From Thermoflexus hugenholtzii JAD2 (GTDB taxonomy: Bacteria; Chloroflexota; Anaerolineae; J036; Brachytrichaceae), in contig CAMDWA010000029.1 of the NCBI GenBank assembly GCA_945877855.1, positions 1 through 36,333 on the forward strand: a stretch of DNA of 36,333 bases, written 5' to 3'. The notes under the pieces are model-generated. The model was not told the origin of the DNA, made no database searches, and saw only the letters and a program-made list of their open reading frames with translations. Position numbers and translations under genes: made by a program. Shown in pieces: positions 14,607 through 22,749 of the stretch (positions are counted from its first letter, which is position 1; every line of letters begins with the position of its first letter).

Positions 14607-14809
14607 AAGGCTGTTCAAAAGTATCGTCCAGAGAATCTAATTTGGCTTCGTCATTCCCGCGAAAGCGGGAATCCATAACGATACAGGCTCAAAATATGAC
14701 AACCCCGTCGAATTATGCCTATTAAGTTATAGATTCCCGCTTTCGCGGGAATGACGGTCTAAACATCACGTTCCCTTTTGTGAGCGTTGGTTAACTTGTG
14801 AACAGCCTT
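14607..14809. mobile_element. MITE-like element, copy 2 (intact)
   Basis: 203 bp bounded by perfect 11-bp terminal inverted repeats AAGGCTGTTCA and TGAACAGCCTT. Internally two hairpins, ATTCCCGCGAAAGCGGGAAT and ATTCCCGCTTTCGCGGGAAT, flank ATCCATAACGATACAGG. No coding capacity and no transposase nearby, so it would have been moved by an element elsewhere. A clear target duplication is not seen. It fills most of the gap between 14336 and 14862. Confidence 0.7.
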
Positions 14810-14845
14810 AAGGCATACGTCTTTGCAAATTTGACCTTGTCAAGT

Positions 14846-14851
14846 TACAAT
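14846..14851 (+). promoter_or_regulatory. -10 box (TACAAT) of the DUF72 gene
   Basis: TACAAT lies 11 nt before the ATG at 14863, with no Shine-Dalgarno between. The transcript would begin at or close to the start codon. TTGACC upstream is only 9 bp away, too close for a -35 box. Confidence 0.4.
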
Positions 14852-14862
14852 CCAAGCCTCAA

Positions 14863-15726
14863 ATGACACTTTATCTTGGCTGCCCGGCATGGAGTTTAAA
14901 AACATGGGTGGGCAATTTTTTCCCCAGCGGCACAAAACAGCGTGATTATTTGGCCCAATACAGCCGCCGATTAAGCACGGTTGAAGGTAACACCACCTTT
15001 TATGCCTTGCCCGATGCCACCACCGTTGAGCGTTGGCGCGATGAAACACCCGACGGGTTTAAATTTTGCCTCAAAGTGCCACAAACCATCAGCCATCACA
15101 AACGCCTGCGCGATTGCGAAACCGAAACGACACAGTTTATCGACCGGCTGCAACGGCTGCGCGACCGTTGCGGCCCGGCGTTTTTGCAATTGCCACCCAC
15201 ATTTACTGGCCGAAATTTAGCGGCACTGGCGGCATTTTTGGCGGTGTGGCCGCGCCATTTGGCGCTGGCCGTTGAACCGCGTCATAGTGATTTTTTTGGC
15301 GGCCCAGCCGAAGCCGATTTTGATGCCTTGCTCAGCCAGCACAGCGCCGCCCGTTGCATTTTTGATACCACCGCGTTATTTAGCGTGCCCAAAACCTACA
15401 ATGCAATGGTGCTCGATGCACAATCACGCAAACCACGCTTTCCAAAACGCAGCACCCGCACCGCCTCATTTGCCTTTGTGCGCTATGTCAGCCACCCCGA
15501 TGTGCCATCCAACCAACCTTGGCTGCAACCTTGGGCCAAGCAGGTGGCCGATTGGCTAAACGCTGGCAGCGATGTGTATTTTTTCGGGCATCACCCCGAT
15601 GACACCCACGCCCCCGCAGTTGTGCGTTTATTGCATACATATGTGCAGGCGCAAACCCCCATTTTGCCGCTGCCAACCCCAGATTTAGAAGACCACGAGG
15701 CGGGACAACAACAAGCGCTTTTTTAG
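14863..15726 (+). CDS. DUF72 (YecE-like) protein
   Basis: 287 aa with the hallmarks of the DUF72 family, a TIM-barrel related to xylose-isomerase-like folds: LYLGCPAWSLKTWVGNFFP at the start, YSRRLSTVEGNTTFYALPDA, WRDETPDGFKFCLKVPQTIS, FLQLPPTF, LALAVEPRHSDFF and FAFVRYVSHPD. Biochemical role is not established for the family; it is widespread in bacteria and often near DNA-repair or stress genes. Cytosolic, no signal peptide. The C-terminal DLEDHEAGQQQALF is polar. The DinB gene follows by 48 bp on the same strand, so the two may be co-transcribed. Confidence 0.9.
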   Translation: MTLYLGCPAWSLKTWVGNFFPSGTKQRDYLAQYSRRLSTVEGNTTFYALPDATTVERWRDETPDGFKFCLKVPQTISHHKRLRDCETETTQFIDRLQRLRDRCGPAFLQLPPTFTGRNLAALAAFLAVWPRHLALAVEPRHSDFFGGPAEADFDALLSQHSAARCIFDTTALFSVPKTYNAMVLDAQSRKPRFPKRSTRTASFAFVRYVSHPDVPSNQPWLQPWAKQVADWLNAGSDVYFFGHHPDDTHAPAVVRLLHTYVQAQTPILPLPTPDLEDHEAGQQQALF

Positions 15727-15774
15727 TAAATTCTAATCGAAGCCTTTGTGCCACATATGGCATACTCATTGCCT

Positions 15775-16263
15775 ATGAGCACGTTTGTCGATATTCGTCG
15801 TCGCCATATTGGGTTAATGCAAACCACGGTCAATACCTTGGGCAACATCTTAAGCCGTGTTTCGCAACAACAGGCGATTACGCTACGGGACCGTCAAGAT
15901 GGCCCCAAAGGTTGGAGCATTTTAGAAGTCGTCTGTCACCTACGCGATTTTGATCTATTTTTTGTGCAACGGGCGCGTATGATGGTCGAGCAAGTTAACC
16001 CACAATTGCCCGCCTATGATCATGAGGCCTTGGCGATTGAACGCGCCTATAATCGTGAAAAGCTGGCCGATGCCTATTGGTCGCTGGCGCAATCACGCGA
16101 GAAATTTGTGGTGTTTTTTATGCGGCTGAATGAAGAAGATTGGGAACGCAGCGGTATTCACCCCGAACGTGGGCCATTCTCGATGCTCGATGCGCTGATA
16201 CAGGTTGGGCATCATGATTGTGTGCATATCGAACAAATTACACGCATTTTGTCGCAGCGTTAA
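15775..16263 (+). CDS. DinB-family four-helix protein (putative thiol-dependent metalloenzyme)
   Basis: The frame opens with a GTG at 15748, but the ATG at 15775 is preferred: residues before it are unlike the family, and a TGGCATACT extended -10-like sequence lies just upstream. The 162-aa protein shows the DinB four-helix bundle with metal-site His in WSILEVVCHLRDFD (H55, D59) and in VGHHDCVHIEQITRIL near the end. Related proteins include mycothiol- or bacillithiol-dependent transferases and uncharacterised DinB proteins; the reaction cannot be assigned. It follows DUF72 by 48 bp and ends 5 bp before the convergent permease gene, so the two stops almost meet with no room for a separate terminator. 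Confidence 0.85.
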   Translation: MSTFVDIRRRHIGLMQTTVNTLGNILSRVSQQQAITLRDRQDGPKGWSILEVVCHLRDFDLFFVQRARMMVEQVNPQLPAYDHEALAIERAYNREKLADAYWSLAQSREKFVVFFMRLNEEDWERSGIHPERGPFSMLDALIQVGHHDCVHIEQITRILSQR

Positions 16264-16268
16264 GTTGA

Positions 16269-17243
16269 TTAATCTTGCTCAAAGGGCCGCCCCAAAGCCG
16301 CCGGGGCTGGGGTTTGCACGCTACGCAAGACCATACGCCGCAGGTTTTGCGGCAAAAATGCCAAAACGCGCTCTAGCCAGGTGCCCGAGGTTAACACCAA
16401 CACCACAATCATCAACACAAATGGCAAAATAGGAAATACTTGCGTTGGGATAAATTCGATCACATTTTGAGCCTTACTCGACAGCGATTGCAAAATGCCA
16501 AACAAATAAGCCCCAAATGCCACTCGCAATGGGTTCCAGCCGCCAAAAATAACAATCGCTAGCGCAATCCAACCATAACCAGCCGTATGCCGATGCGTCC
16601 AGCCCGGTTTAACATCAAGCGAAAATGCAGCCCCGGCTAAACCCATCAATACCCCACCGATGATGGTGTAAATATAGCGCATCCGCACCACATCCACCCC
16701 ACGCGCAAACGCCGCCGCCGGTTGCTCGCCAATCGCCCGCAATGTAAGACCGCTGCGGGTGCGATAAAAATACCACCATGTGAATATGATCAAGATATAA
16801 CTGGCATAGACCAACAAATCGGCCTCAAAAAATATCGGGCCAATTACCGGAATGTCTTTTAGTAAAGGAATCGCCAAATGTGGCACCGATGGCCCTTCGA
16901 CCAACACCACCGGCGCACCCAAAAATGAAGATAGATCAGCGCCCAATAATGCCAAAACAAACCCAATGGCAATTTGCGATTGCCGCAGCGTAATGGCCCC
17001 AAACGCCACAATCAAAGCGATAATTGCCCCGATCAGGCCTGCCGCCAACAGCCCCACCAAAACACTATCGGTGGCGCGGGCCGCCGCAAAACCGGTCATC
17101 GCCGCCAGCAAAATGGTGCCATCTGCCGACAAATTAATCACACCTGCCCGCTCGGTAATGGTTTCGCCAATACACGCAAAAATGAGCGGTGTTGCGCTAG
17201 CAATGGCAATAGCCAATAATTGAATGAGTTCTGAAAATTCCAT
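16269..17243 (-). CDS. ABC transporter permease, BMP/nucleoside-type (BPD_transp_2)
   Basis: 324 aa from the ATG at 17243. A longer frame from 17315 exists, but it would carry the promoter region as coding, and MEFSELIQLLAIAIASATPL is the usual beginning. About nine membrane segments. Family motifs are IGETITERAGVINLSADGTI (segment 1-2 loop), the cytoplasmic loop LRAIGEQPAAAFARGVDVVR that contacts the ATPase, and GYGWIALAIVIFGGWNPLRV. This is the second permease (YufQ/NupQ-like) of importers that take up nucleosides or related compounds with a BmpA lipoprotein, an ATPase and a first permease. None of these partners is next to it in this window, which is unusual. The gene looks monocistronic: a TATAAT box 9 nt before the ATG, and convergent DinB at its end. 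Confidence 0.9.
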   Translation of the reverse strand: MEFSELIQLLAIAIASATPLIFACIGETITERAGVINLSADGTILLAAMTGFAAARATDSVLVGLLAAGLIGAIIALIVAFGAITLRQSQIAIGFVLALLGADLSSFLGAPVVLVEGPSVPHLAIPLLKDIPVIGPIFFEADLLVYASYILIIFTWWYFYRTRSGLTLRAIGEQPAAAFARGVDVVRMRYIYTIIGGVLMGLAGAAFSLDVKPGWTHRHTAGYGWIALAIVIFGGWNPLRVAFGAYLFGILQSLSSKAQNVIEFIPTQVFPILPFVLMIVVLVLTSGTWLERVLAFLPQNLRRMVLRSVQTPAPAALGRPFEQD

Positions 17244-17252
17244 GAGTGAAAG

Positions 17253-17258
17253 ATTATA
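17253..17258 (-). promoter_or_regulatory. -10 box (TATAAT) of the permease gene
   Basis: A perfect TATAAT on the reverse strand stands 9 nt before the ATG at 17243 with no ribosome binding site between. It suggests a leaderless mRNA and supports this start over the upstream one. The -35 position (CACCCA at 17-bp spacing) is weak. Confidence 0.5.
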
Positions 17259-17341
17259 TACGTTTAATGTTGCAATGGGTGCATTTTTTTCTGGGGGCAA
17301 ATAAAACGTTAGCATTTTTATTTCGGCTTAGATTTGCGTAT

Positions 17342-17460
17342 GCCTGCCCGTGAATTTCACGGGCTGATAAATTCAAACGTGCTGAAGCACGTTCGCCGCA
17401 GTCTTAATGCGTTTTAACGCATTTGTTTCATTCAGACCGTGAATTTATTCACGGGCAGGC
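17342..17460. repeat. Structured dispersed repeat B, copy 2
   Basis: The ends GCCTGCCCGTGAA and TTCACGGGCAGGC are inverted repeats. The internal stems are ACGTGCTGAAGCACGT and AATGCGTTTTAACGCATT. Compared with 12877-12994 the first stem has C-to-T on one side and G-to-A on the other, which keeps pairing. Located between divergent permease and Wzz-like genes. Confidence 0.8.
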
Positions 17461-17661
17461 AGGCACAAATGATGTCAGAAGCATGGTTTTGACGATAATA
17501 TTGACAAATAAGGTTATGGTTTCGTCCTATTAAAGAGCTGTCGAATGAGGTTTCGCTTTTGTAGAGATTTTAAGCCTTATTTCGGTGCGTATGCAGCCTC
17601 CAATAAAGTTGCCCTAAAAAAAATACACCCGTTGCAATATTTAGTAAAAGCCAAGGGAATG

Positions 17662-17714
17662 CCGATCTCACTATCTCTCACCCAGCGACGCTGGGTGAGA
17701 GATAGTGAGATCGG
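17662..17714. repeat. Perfect 26-bp-arm palindrome with 1-nt loop
   Basis: The arms 17662-17687 and 17689-17714 are exact inverse copies (starting CCGATCTCACTATC) with a single A between. It lies 65 bp before the -10 box of the Wzz-like gene. No T tract follows. The sequence is unlike the other palindromes in the window. A hairpin this perfect suggests recent origin or active correction. Confidence 0.8.
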
Positions 17715-17779
17715 GGAAAACAATATTTCTATGCTTTTTAGCACAATTAAGATTGGCAAAAGCCCCCAAAGCCGCTGGG

Positions 17780-17785
17780 TATAAT
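17780..17785 (+). promoter_or_regulatory. -10 box (TATAAT) of the Wzz-like gene
   Basis: TATAAT lies 24 nt before the GTG at 17810. TTGGCA at 17753-17758 could be a -35 box but the 21-bp spacing is long. Its position argues that the gene starts at 17810 and not in the longer open frame from 17705. Confidence 0.45.
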
Positions 17786-17809
17786 CCGTTTTATCCCATT
17801 TTTAATGTA

Positions 17810-19549
17810 GTGTCAAAATTGCAAACGCCTCCACAATCGGCCCCACCACCACTCATTGCACCTGAAATAACCTCACAAAGTGCAAATAATGACGAGATCG
17901 TGATCGACTTCGGCAAAATTTTCTTAACCCTCACCCGCTTCTGGCGGTTTTTGTTGGCCTGCGCCCTGCTCGGAGGGTTATTGGGGTTTATTTACACCCG
18001 CTTATTTCCCACTCCATATGAGGCCGTTGCGACCATCGCCATCGTTAAAACCCGCACCGATATCGAATTTGACCCCAAATTTAAAACAGTTTCACAAGAT
18101 AGTTTGGGCGGGGGCGGGCAATCGAACTTAGATAGCCGACGCGCATCGTTGGTTGGGCTGGTGCAAAATGGGCTAATTGCGCAAGCAGTGGTCAATAAAC
18201 TAAACGACAAATTAGACATTGCAGACCGCAATCCCGCCAAACTCATTCAAAAAATTAAAAGCGAGGCCCCTACCCGCTCCGATTTAGTGTCGATCAAAGT
18301 TCAAGATCAAAACCCAGAGCTGGCCGCCGCCATTGCAAACGCTTGGGCGCTTGAATATGAGCAATATGTCAACTCAATTTATGGCGGTGCGCCCGTTGAT
18401 CTTTCGCAAACGATCAAAACCGAATATCAACGCGCCGTGCAAGAATATGAGGCGGCCCAAACGGCTTACGAAAAATTTATCGTCAATAGTAAATATGACG
18501 AATATTATCGCGTCATCAGCGAAACCCAGCAAACGCTCGACGCGCTGCAACGCAGCCGCCAAACCGCGCTCTTGGCCTCGCTCGAATCTGAGCAAAAATG
18601 GCGACAATCGGTACTCGATGCCTACCGCGATGCGCAAGCCCAAAACCGCGTGATCGCTTTTGTCAATGAGCAAGAAGGCAAACGCGCCGTCATTCACGAA
18701 CAGACACAATCGCAGCTTAAATTGCTAAACACCTATTCAGCCGCCCGCATTCGCAATATTGACTTGCTCAATCAGGCGCGAGGCATGAGACAACAAGTGA
18801 ACGCTGGCGGCGATGCCGCCGCCGCTACCAACTATTTTGCCCTGCTTAGCATCAAAGCCCAAGTATATGGGGCCAATTTGCCATCAATTCAGTTTGCAAC
18901 CGTGCCAATTAGCACAGCCGTTGCGCAACTTAATGATATCGATGCACTGATTACCACCATTACCGCCCAAATCGCCAATTATGAACGACTAATCAAAGAA
19001 ATCTCGGTGGCATTGAGCAATGGCGATTATGTCAGCAGCAATGTGACAAATACCACCATTGCACTCACCAATTCATACGCTAGCCTCTTTGAATTGGGTG
19101 AAACAGCCAAATTAAGCAGCGGCATTCCGACAACCAACGCGCTGGCCTTAGCCTCGATCGAGCAAACCAAGGCCTTGGCCCAATTGCGCAACTCATTGGT
19201 CACCGGCAGCGTGGTAGCCGATGAATCTATTTTGAACCTGCTAAACACCATGCGCGAAAACCAAGCCAAATTAGAACAAGAATTGGCCGCCCGTTCTAAG
19301 TTAATTCAAACCCGCGATGTCGCACGCGATACGTATACTACCCTCTCGCGCAAATTGGCCGAAGTATCAATTGCAGCCGCTGTCAGCAATACTGAAGTTA
19401 GATTCGCCGCCCCAGCACTCTCGCCTGTCAGTCGCGTCAGCACCCAAAGCAACTATCCCATCATTACAACATTCATCGGCTTACTTATCGGGGGTATTTT
19501 GATCCTTATCTTACGTTTTAAACACGATCCACTCCTTAAAATTTCTTGA
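17810..19549 (+). CDS. Wzz/GumC-like polysaccharide co-polymerase (chain-length determinant)
   Basis: 579 aa from GTG 17810 (the frame opens at 17705, but the TATAAT box at 17780 falls inside that extension). A Pro-rich cytoplasmic lead is followed by the first membrane segment at about residues 43-63 (RFWRFLLACALLGGLLGFIY), then the Wzz-type entry PTPYEAVATIAIVKTRTDIE. Residues about 150-520 are periplasm-equivalent, rich in long coiled-coil helices (YQRAVQEYEAAQTAYEKF, LLNTMRENQAKLEQELAARS). The conserved Pro-rich exit FAAPALSPVSRVSTQSNYP leads into the second membrane segment at about 550-570. No kinase domain is attached. Such proteins set the length of exported polysaccharide, with Wzx/Wzy-type partners, none of which is adjacent. 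The neighbouring regulator and methyltransferase may act in the same envelope-polysaccharide programme, by inference. Confidence 0.85.
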   Translation: MSKLQTPPQSAPPPLIAPEITSQSANNDEIVIDFGKIFLTLTRFWRFLLACALLGGLLGFIYTRLFPTPYEAVATIAIVKTRTDIEFDPKFKTVSQDSLGGGGQSNLDSRRASLVGLVQNGLIAQAVVNKLNDKLDIADRNPAKLIQKIKSEAPTRSDLVSIKVQDQNPELAAAIANAWALEYEQYVNSIYGGAPVDLSQTIKTEYQRAVQEYEAAQTAYEKFIVNSKYDEYYRVISETQQTLDALQRSRQTALLASLESEQKWRQSVLDAYRDAQAQNRVIAFVNEQEGKRAVIHEQTQSQLKLLNTYSAARIRNIDLLNQARGMRQQVNAGGDAAAATNYFALLSIKAQVYGANLPSIQFATVPISTAVAQLNDIDALITTITAQIANYERLIKEISVALSNGDYVSSNVTNTTIALTNSYASLFELGETAKLSSGIPTTNALALASIEQTKALAQLRNSLVTGSVVADESILNLLNTMRENQAKLEQELAARSKLIQTRDVARDTYTTLSRKLAEVSIAAAVSNTEVRFAAPALSPVSRVSTQSNYPIITTFIGLLIGGILILILRFKHDPLLKIS

Positions 19550-19702
19550 CATTGCAGTGCAGAGATAGGTCTTTGGGCTTAATAAAGACGATATGTCCAA
19601 GAACATATCACGATTACACTATCTTTAAGGTAAAATTGGAAATTATCATAGTTAGACAATACAGATTCACTGGAATTTATTACAACGGCAGGCAACCGCA
19701 AT

Positions 19703-21631
19703 ATGGAACTTAATCGCCCTCTCACCGCACGTATTCGTATTCCACAGCCCCGCAAAAAATGGATAGAGCGTGCACGCTGTATCCGGGCATTGGAAACGTC
19801 AATGGATTACCGCTTAACATTGATCACGGCACCCGCAGGTTATGGCAAAACTGGGGTGTTATCGCAATTTGTTCAGCATGGGGGCCAAACATTTGCGTGG
19901 GTTACGCTTAGCGAAGACGAATTAGACGTCCAAGCGTTTAGCCGTGCCATCATTGTTTCGATCTCACAGCATTTCCCAAAATGCCGTGCTGCAAGTTCGT
20001 TTCAAGGCGATGCACTTACCTTGGCGGCAGCATTGGCGGATGAATTCTTACTCAGCATCCCAGCGCAACAACAAGTTTGTATCATCCTTGATGACTTTCA
20101 TGTGGTTGAGCCATCTCAGGCGATTATCGATTTGCTTAATCGGCTTATTCTGTTGCTGCCCGACAATGTGCGTTTGGTGCTATCGGGGCGCGTGCTGCCC
20201 CAATTACAATTGGCGCAACTCATCGCCGAACAACAAGTCAGCTCAATCGGCATTGGGGTATTAAAGCTCGATATCGAAGAAACCCGCCGCCTGCTCGCCA
20301 CCATCAGCGAAACATCATCAGTGATTATCGACGATGCGAGCCTCAAACGCCTATATGCCGAAACCGAAGGTTGGCTGGTCGGCATCATCATGCAAAGCCA
20401 AGTCAATGCCATGCGTGACCAAGGGGGTGGCAATGACATGCGATCAGACAGCTTGCTCAATGATTATCTAAGCCAACAGGTATTAAACAAACAACCTGCC
20501 GAGATTCGCCAAACACTATTACGGTCTAGTGTATTTGCTGAGATCACATCCAACCAATTTTCAACATTCTCAGATAGCGGTGACGGCGCAAAAGTGGCAA
20601 AGCTCATGGCTGAAGTTGAGCGTCGCAACTTATTTATCCAGCGCCCACCCAATACCGACCCACGCCAAGTGGCTTATCGTTATCAGCCTCAGTTCCGCGC
20701 ATTTTTACAAAATCAGTTCAAGCTCGAAGAACCAGCTAAATATGATGAACTGCGTGCAAGCTATAACCTCAACGAACCACATCTAACCCCTGCGCCACAA
20801 TCACCCGCCCCAACCAATCAAGAAGAACGCCAAAGCCCACAATCCACAACGAACCCACCCGGCAAAATTACCATTCCTGACTCATCCCTACCGGTGCAAA
20901 TTTATGGATTTGGTCGCGGCAAAGTGTTAGTTGGCGGCGAGTCAGTCACCACCCAAAAATGGGGCTGGAACATCCCACGCGAATTGATGTATTTCATGCT
21001 CAACTCGCGCCAATCCACCCGTGAACGCATCGGCAGCATTTTTTGGCCCGATGCCAACACCGCCACCATGCAACGTGGTTTCCATAACGCCAAATTAACC
21101 ATTCGCAATGTCTTGGGCACGGTTCCATTCACCTATTTCGATGGTGTTTATTCGGTCAACCCACAACTCAAATATTATTACGATGTCGATGAATTTGAGC
21201 GACTGATGCGCGAATCGCAAAAAGCCGAACCGCGCCAAGTGTTGCAATTCTTGCTCAAAGCCGCCGAGGTTTATACCGACGACTTTTTAGTTGAATCGAC
21301 GATGGAATGGGCTGTGCGCACCCGCCGCCGTTTGCACGAGAAATTCCAAGCCTGCTGTTTAGATGCTTCTGCCGTTGCCATGAAGACCAACGAAGAAGAT
21401 GCGGTAGTGCGTTTGATTGAACGCGCCTTTTATATGGATGTGCTAAACGAAGACGTGGCCCGCATGTTGATGATGTTAAACGCCCGCATGGGCAAACGCT
21501 TGGCCGCCATCGAAATCTACAACCAATTGGTTTCGGGGCTAAAACGTGATTTGAATGTCGCGCCCGACCAACGCACCGAGCAATTAATTCAGATCATTCG
21601 ATCAGAGCAAGCCGTTGTTTACGCATCATAA
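19703..21631 (+). CDS. MalT-like ATPase fused to a SARP/BTAD-type winged-helix regulator
   Basis: 642 aa. The N-terminal 350 residues are a STAND ATPase of the MalT/LAL type: LITAPAGYGKTGVLSQF is Walker A (G46-Y-G-K-T50), QQVCIILDDFHVV is Walker B (D130, D131), and LSGRVLPQLQLAQL is the sensor-like segment. A Pro/Gln-rich linker covers about 358-395. Then comes an OmpR-like winged helix (VQIYGFGRGKVLVGGESVTT, WNIPRELMYFMLNSRQSTRE, GSIFWPDA, RGFHNAKLTIRNVLG) and a BTAD helical domain to the end (FYMDVLNEDVARMLMMLNAR, RLAAIEIYNQLVSGLKRDLN). The order is reversed relative to AfsR-type SARPs, where the DNA-binding part comes first, and the TPR solenoid of MalT is missing. Probably a signal-dependent activator; target unknown. 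It lies between the Wzz-like and methyltransferase genes. Confidence 0.85.
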   Translation: MELNRPLTARIRIPQPRKKWIERARCIRALETSMDYRLTLITAPAGYGKTGVLSQFVQHGGQTFAWVTLSEDELDVQAFSRAIIVSISQHFPKCRAASSFQGDALTLAAALADEFLLSIPAQQQVCIILDDFHVVEPSQAIIDLLNRLILLLPDNVRLVLSGRVLPQLQLAQLIAEQQVSSIGIGVLKLDIEETRRLLATISETSSVIIDDASLKRLYAETEGWLVGIIMQSQVNAMRDQGGGNDMRSDSLLNDYLSQQVLNKQPAEIRQTLLRSSVFAEITSNQFSTFSDSGDGAKVAKLMAEVERRNLFIQRPPNTDPRQVAYRYQPQFRAFLQNQFKLEEPAKYDELRASYNLNEPHLTPAPQSPAPTNQEERQSPQSTTNPPGKITIPDSSLPVQIYGFGRGKVLVGGESVTTQKWGWNIPRELMYFMLNSRQSTRERIGSIFWPDANTATMQRGFHNAKLTIRNVLGTVPFTYFDGVYSVNPQLKYYYDVDEFERLMRESQKAEPRQVLQFLLKAAEVYTDDFLVESTMEWAVRTRRRLHEKFQACCLDASAVAMKTNEEDAVVRLIERAFYMDVLNEDVARMLMMLNARMGKRLAAIEIYNQLVSGLKRDLNVAPDQRTEQLIQIIRSEQAVVYAS

Positions 21632-21655
21632 ATAAAATTCTAAAACTGAGGAAGT

Positions 21656-21710
21656 GCCAAACCCGCTATTGTTCTTCAATCTACGCTTTAAGAACAATAG
21701 CGGGTTTGGC
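21656..21710 (+). terminator. Perfect 21-bp-arm hairpin after the ATPase-BTAD gene
   Basis: GCCAAACCCGCTATTGTTCT(T) at 21656-21676 is exactly mirrored at 21690-21710 around a 13-nt loop. It starts 25 bp past the stop at 21631. GAAAAC follows, not a T tract, so it is a non-standard terminator at best. Confidence 0.5.
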
Positions 21711-21742
21711 GAAAACGCCTCGGAATACCTTCTTCAATCACA

Positions 21743-21779
21743 AATTCTCCCCACGAATTTGAAATTCGTGGGGAGAATT
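21743..21779. repeat. Perfect 18-bp-arm palindrome with 1-nt loop
   Basis: AATTCTCCCCACGAATTT at 21743-21760 and its exact inverse at 21762-21779 are separated by one G. It lies just before the TTGACA/TATAAC promoter of the methyltransferase gene. It is unrelated in sequence to the hairpin 33 bp upstream. Confidence 0.75.
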
Positions 21780-21798
21780 CGTTATAGGCATGATATTA

Positions 21799-21824
21799 TT
21801 GACAAACCCATTTACTGGTATAAC
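21799..21824 (+). promoter_or_regulatory. Promoter of the methyltransferase gene
   Basis: TTGACA (21799-21804) and TATAAC (21819-21824) lie 14 bp apart; the spacing is short, but the -10 is an extended one (TGGTATAAC). The transcript would start about 12 nt before the ATG at 21843. Confidence 0.5.
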
Positions 21825-21842
21825 TAGGGCAATAATTTTTGA

Positions 21843-22643
21843 ATGAGCGACCTCAGACCCCCCCCACTCCCCTCTGACCTTTACGACGAACAATATTTTT
21901 TAACTGCCTGCGAAGGCTATCAAGAATACCTTGATACTGAAGGCGCAGATTTATCGCGCCGATTACGGCAGGCATTTGAATACGCAAGTGTGCGCCCCGG
22001 CATGTGTGTGCTAGACCTAGGCTGTGGGCGTGGTGAAATTGTGCGCCATGTTGCCCGTTTGGGCGCTGCCTGTTTCGGGGTCGATTACTCTCGCGCTGCG
22101 CTCTCGCTTTCGCAACAAGCGCTAAAAGATGAGGCCGGTATTCACGGCGTTGGCCGCAGCGATGCAAAATTTTTGCCCTTCCCAACCAACGCCTTCGACC
22201 GCGTGCTTATTTTTGATGTGGTCGAACATTTGCACCCGTGGGAACTAAAAGCCTGCCTAGATGAGGCTTATCGCGTACTCAAAGTGGGCGGGCAAATTAT
22301 TGTGCATACCGCCCCAAACCGCTGGTATGACGCCTATGCCTACCCTTGGGTGCGCCGTATGCGCATTTTAATGGGCCAAGGCGATAAATACCCCGCCAAC
22401 CCACGTGCGCTAAATGTTGAAATTAACACCGAGGTGCATGTAAACGAACAAGATTTATGGCGCATGAGAAAAGTGTTGCGTCAATCAAATTTTTCGCCCG
22501 TCAAAGTATGGCTCGACACCCCGCCCCAAAACCGCAACGAAAATGGGGCCATGTCGCTCATGCGACATATTGCTTTTAAGTGGGCACCCTTCTCATGGTT
22601 TTTCCAGCGCGAAGTATTTGCGGTCGGCACAAAAGCTCGCTAG
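21843..22643 (+). CDS. SAM-dependent class I methyltransferase
   Basis: 266 aa. The SAM-binding motif I is VLDLGCGRGEIVRHVARLG (about residues 56-74), motif II FGVDYSRAALSLS, the post-II acidic segment DAKFLPFPTNAFDRVLIFDV with VEHLHPW, and motif III LKVGGQIIVHTAPN. This Methyltransf_11/25-type core is followed by an extra 100 residues rich in aromatic and basic residues (RWYDAYAYPWVRRMRILMGQ, FKWAPFSWFFQREVFAVGTK), as in small-molecule or sugar/lipid methyltransferases. The substrate is not readable. ATG 21843 follows a plausible promoter closely; the Shine-Dalgarno is weak. It ends before a bidirectional terminator shared with the convergent lipoprotein gene. Confidence 0.88.
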   Translation: MSDLRPPPLPSDLYDEQYFLTACEGYQEYLDTEGADLSRRLRQAFEYASVRPGMCVLDLGCGRGEIVRHVARLGAACFGVDYSRAALSLSQQALKDEAGIHGVGRSDAKFLPFPTNAFDRVLIFDVVEHLHPWELKACLDEAYRVLKVGGQIIVHTAPNRWYDAYAYPWVRRMRILMGQGDKYPANPRALNVEINTEVHVNEQDLWRMRKVLRQSNFSPVKVWLDTPPQNRNENGAMSLMRHIAFKWAPFSWFFQREVFAVGTKAR

Positions 22644-22695
22644 CGTGAGCCAAGATGCGCGTCCCCAGACGCGCACTAAGCACGATCCTATTCAC

Positions 22696-22734
22696 AAAAA
22701 GCCCGCTGATTTTGTAGAATCAGCGGGCTTTTTT
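22696..22734. terminator. Bidirectional Rho-independent terminator
   Basis: AAAAAGCCCGCTGATT and AATCAGCGGGCTTTTT form a 16-bp stem with a 6-nt loop, with a T run on the plus strand and an A run (T on the minus strand) on the other side. It sits between the convergent methyltransferase and lipoprotein genes and fits both. It is the only textbook terminator seen in the window. Confidence 0.9.
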
Positions 22735-22749
22735 AAGCGATCATATTCA

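Noticed and set aside
17662..17714. Insertion-sequence end or attachment site
   Set aside because: No transposase, integrase, target duplication or second copy is seen; only a unique palindrome.
17545..17784. 79-aa open frame before the Wzz-like gene
   Set aside because: It runs through the perfect palindrome and has no start signal or similarity; a chance frame.
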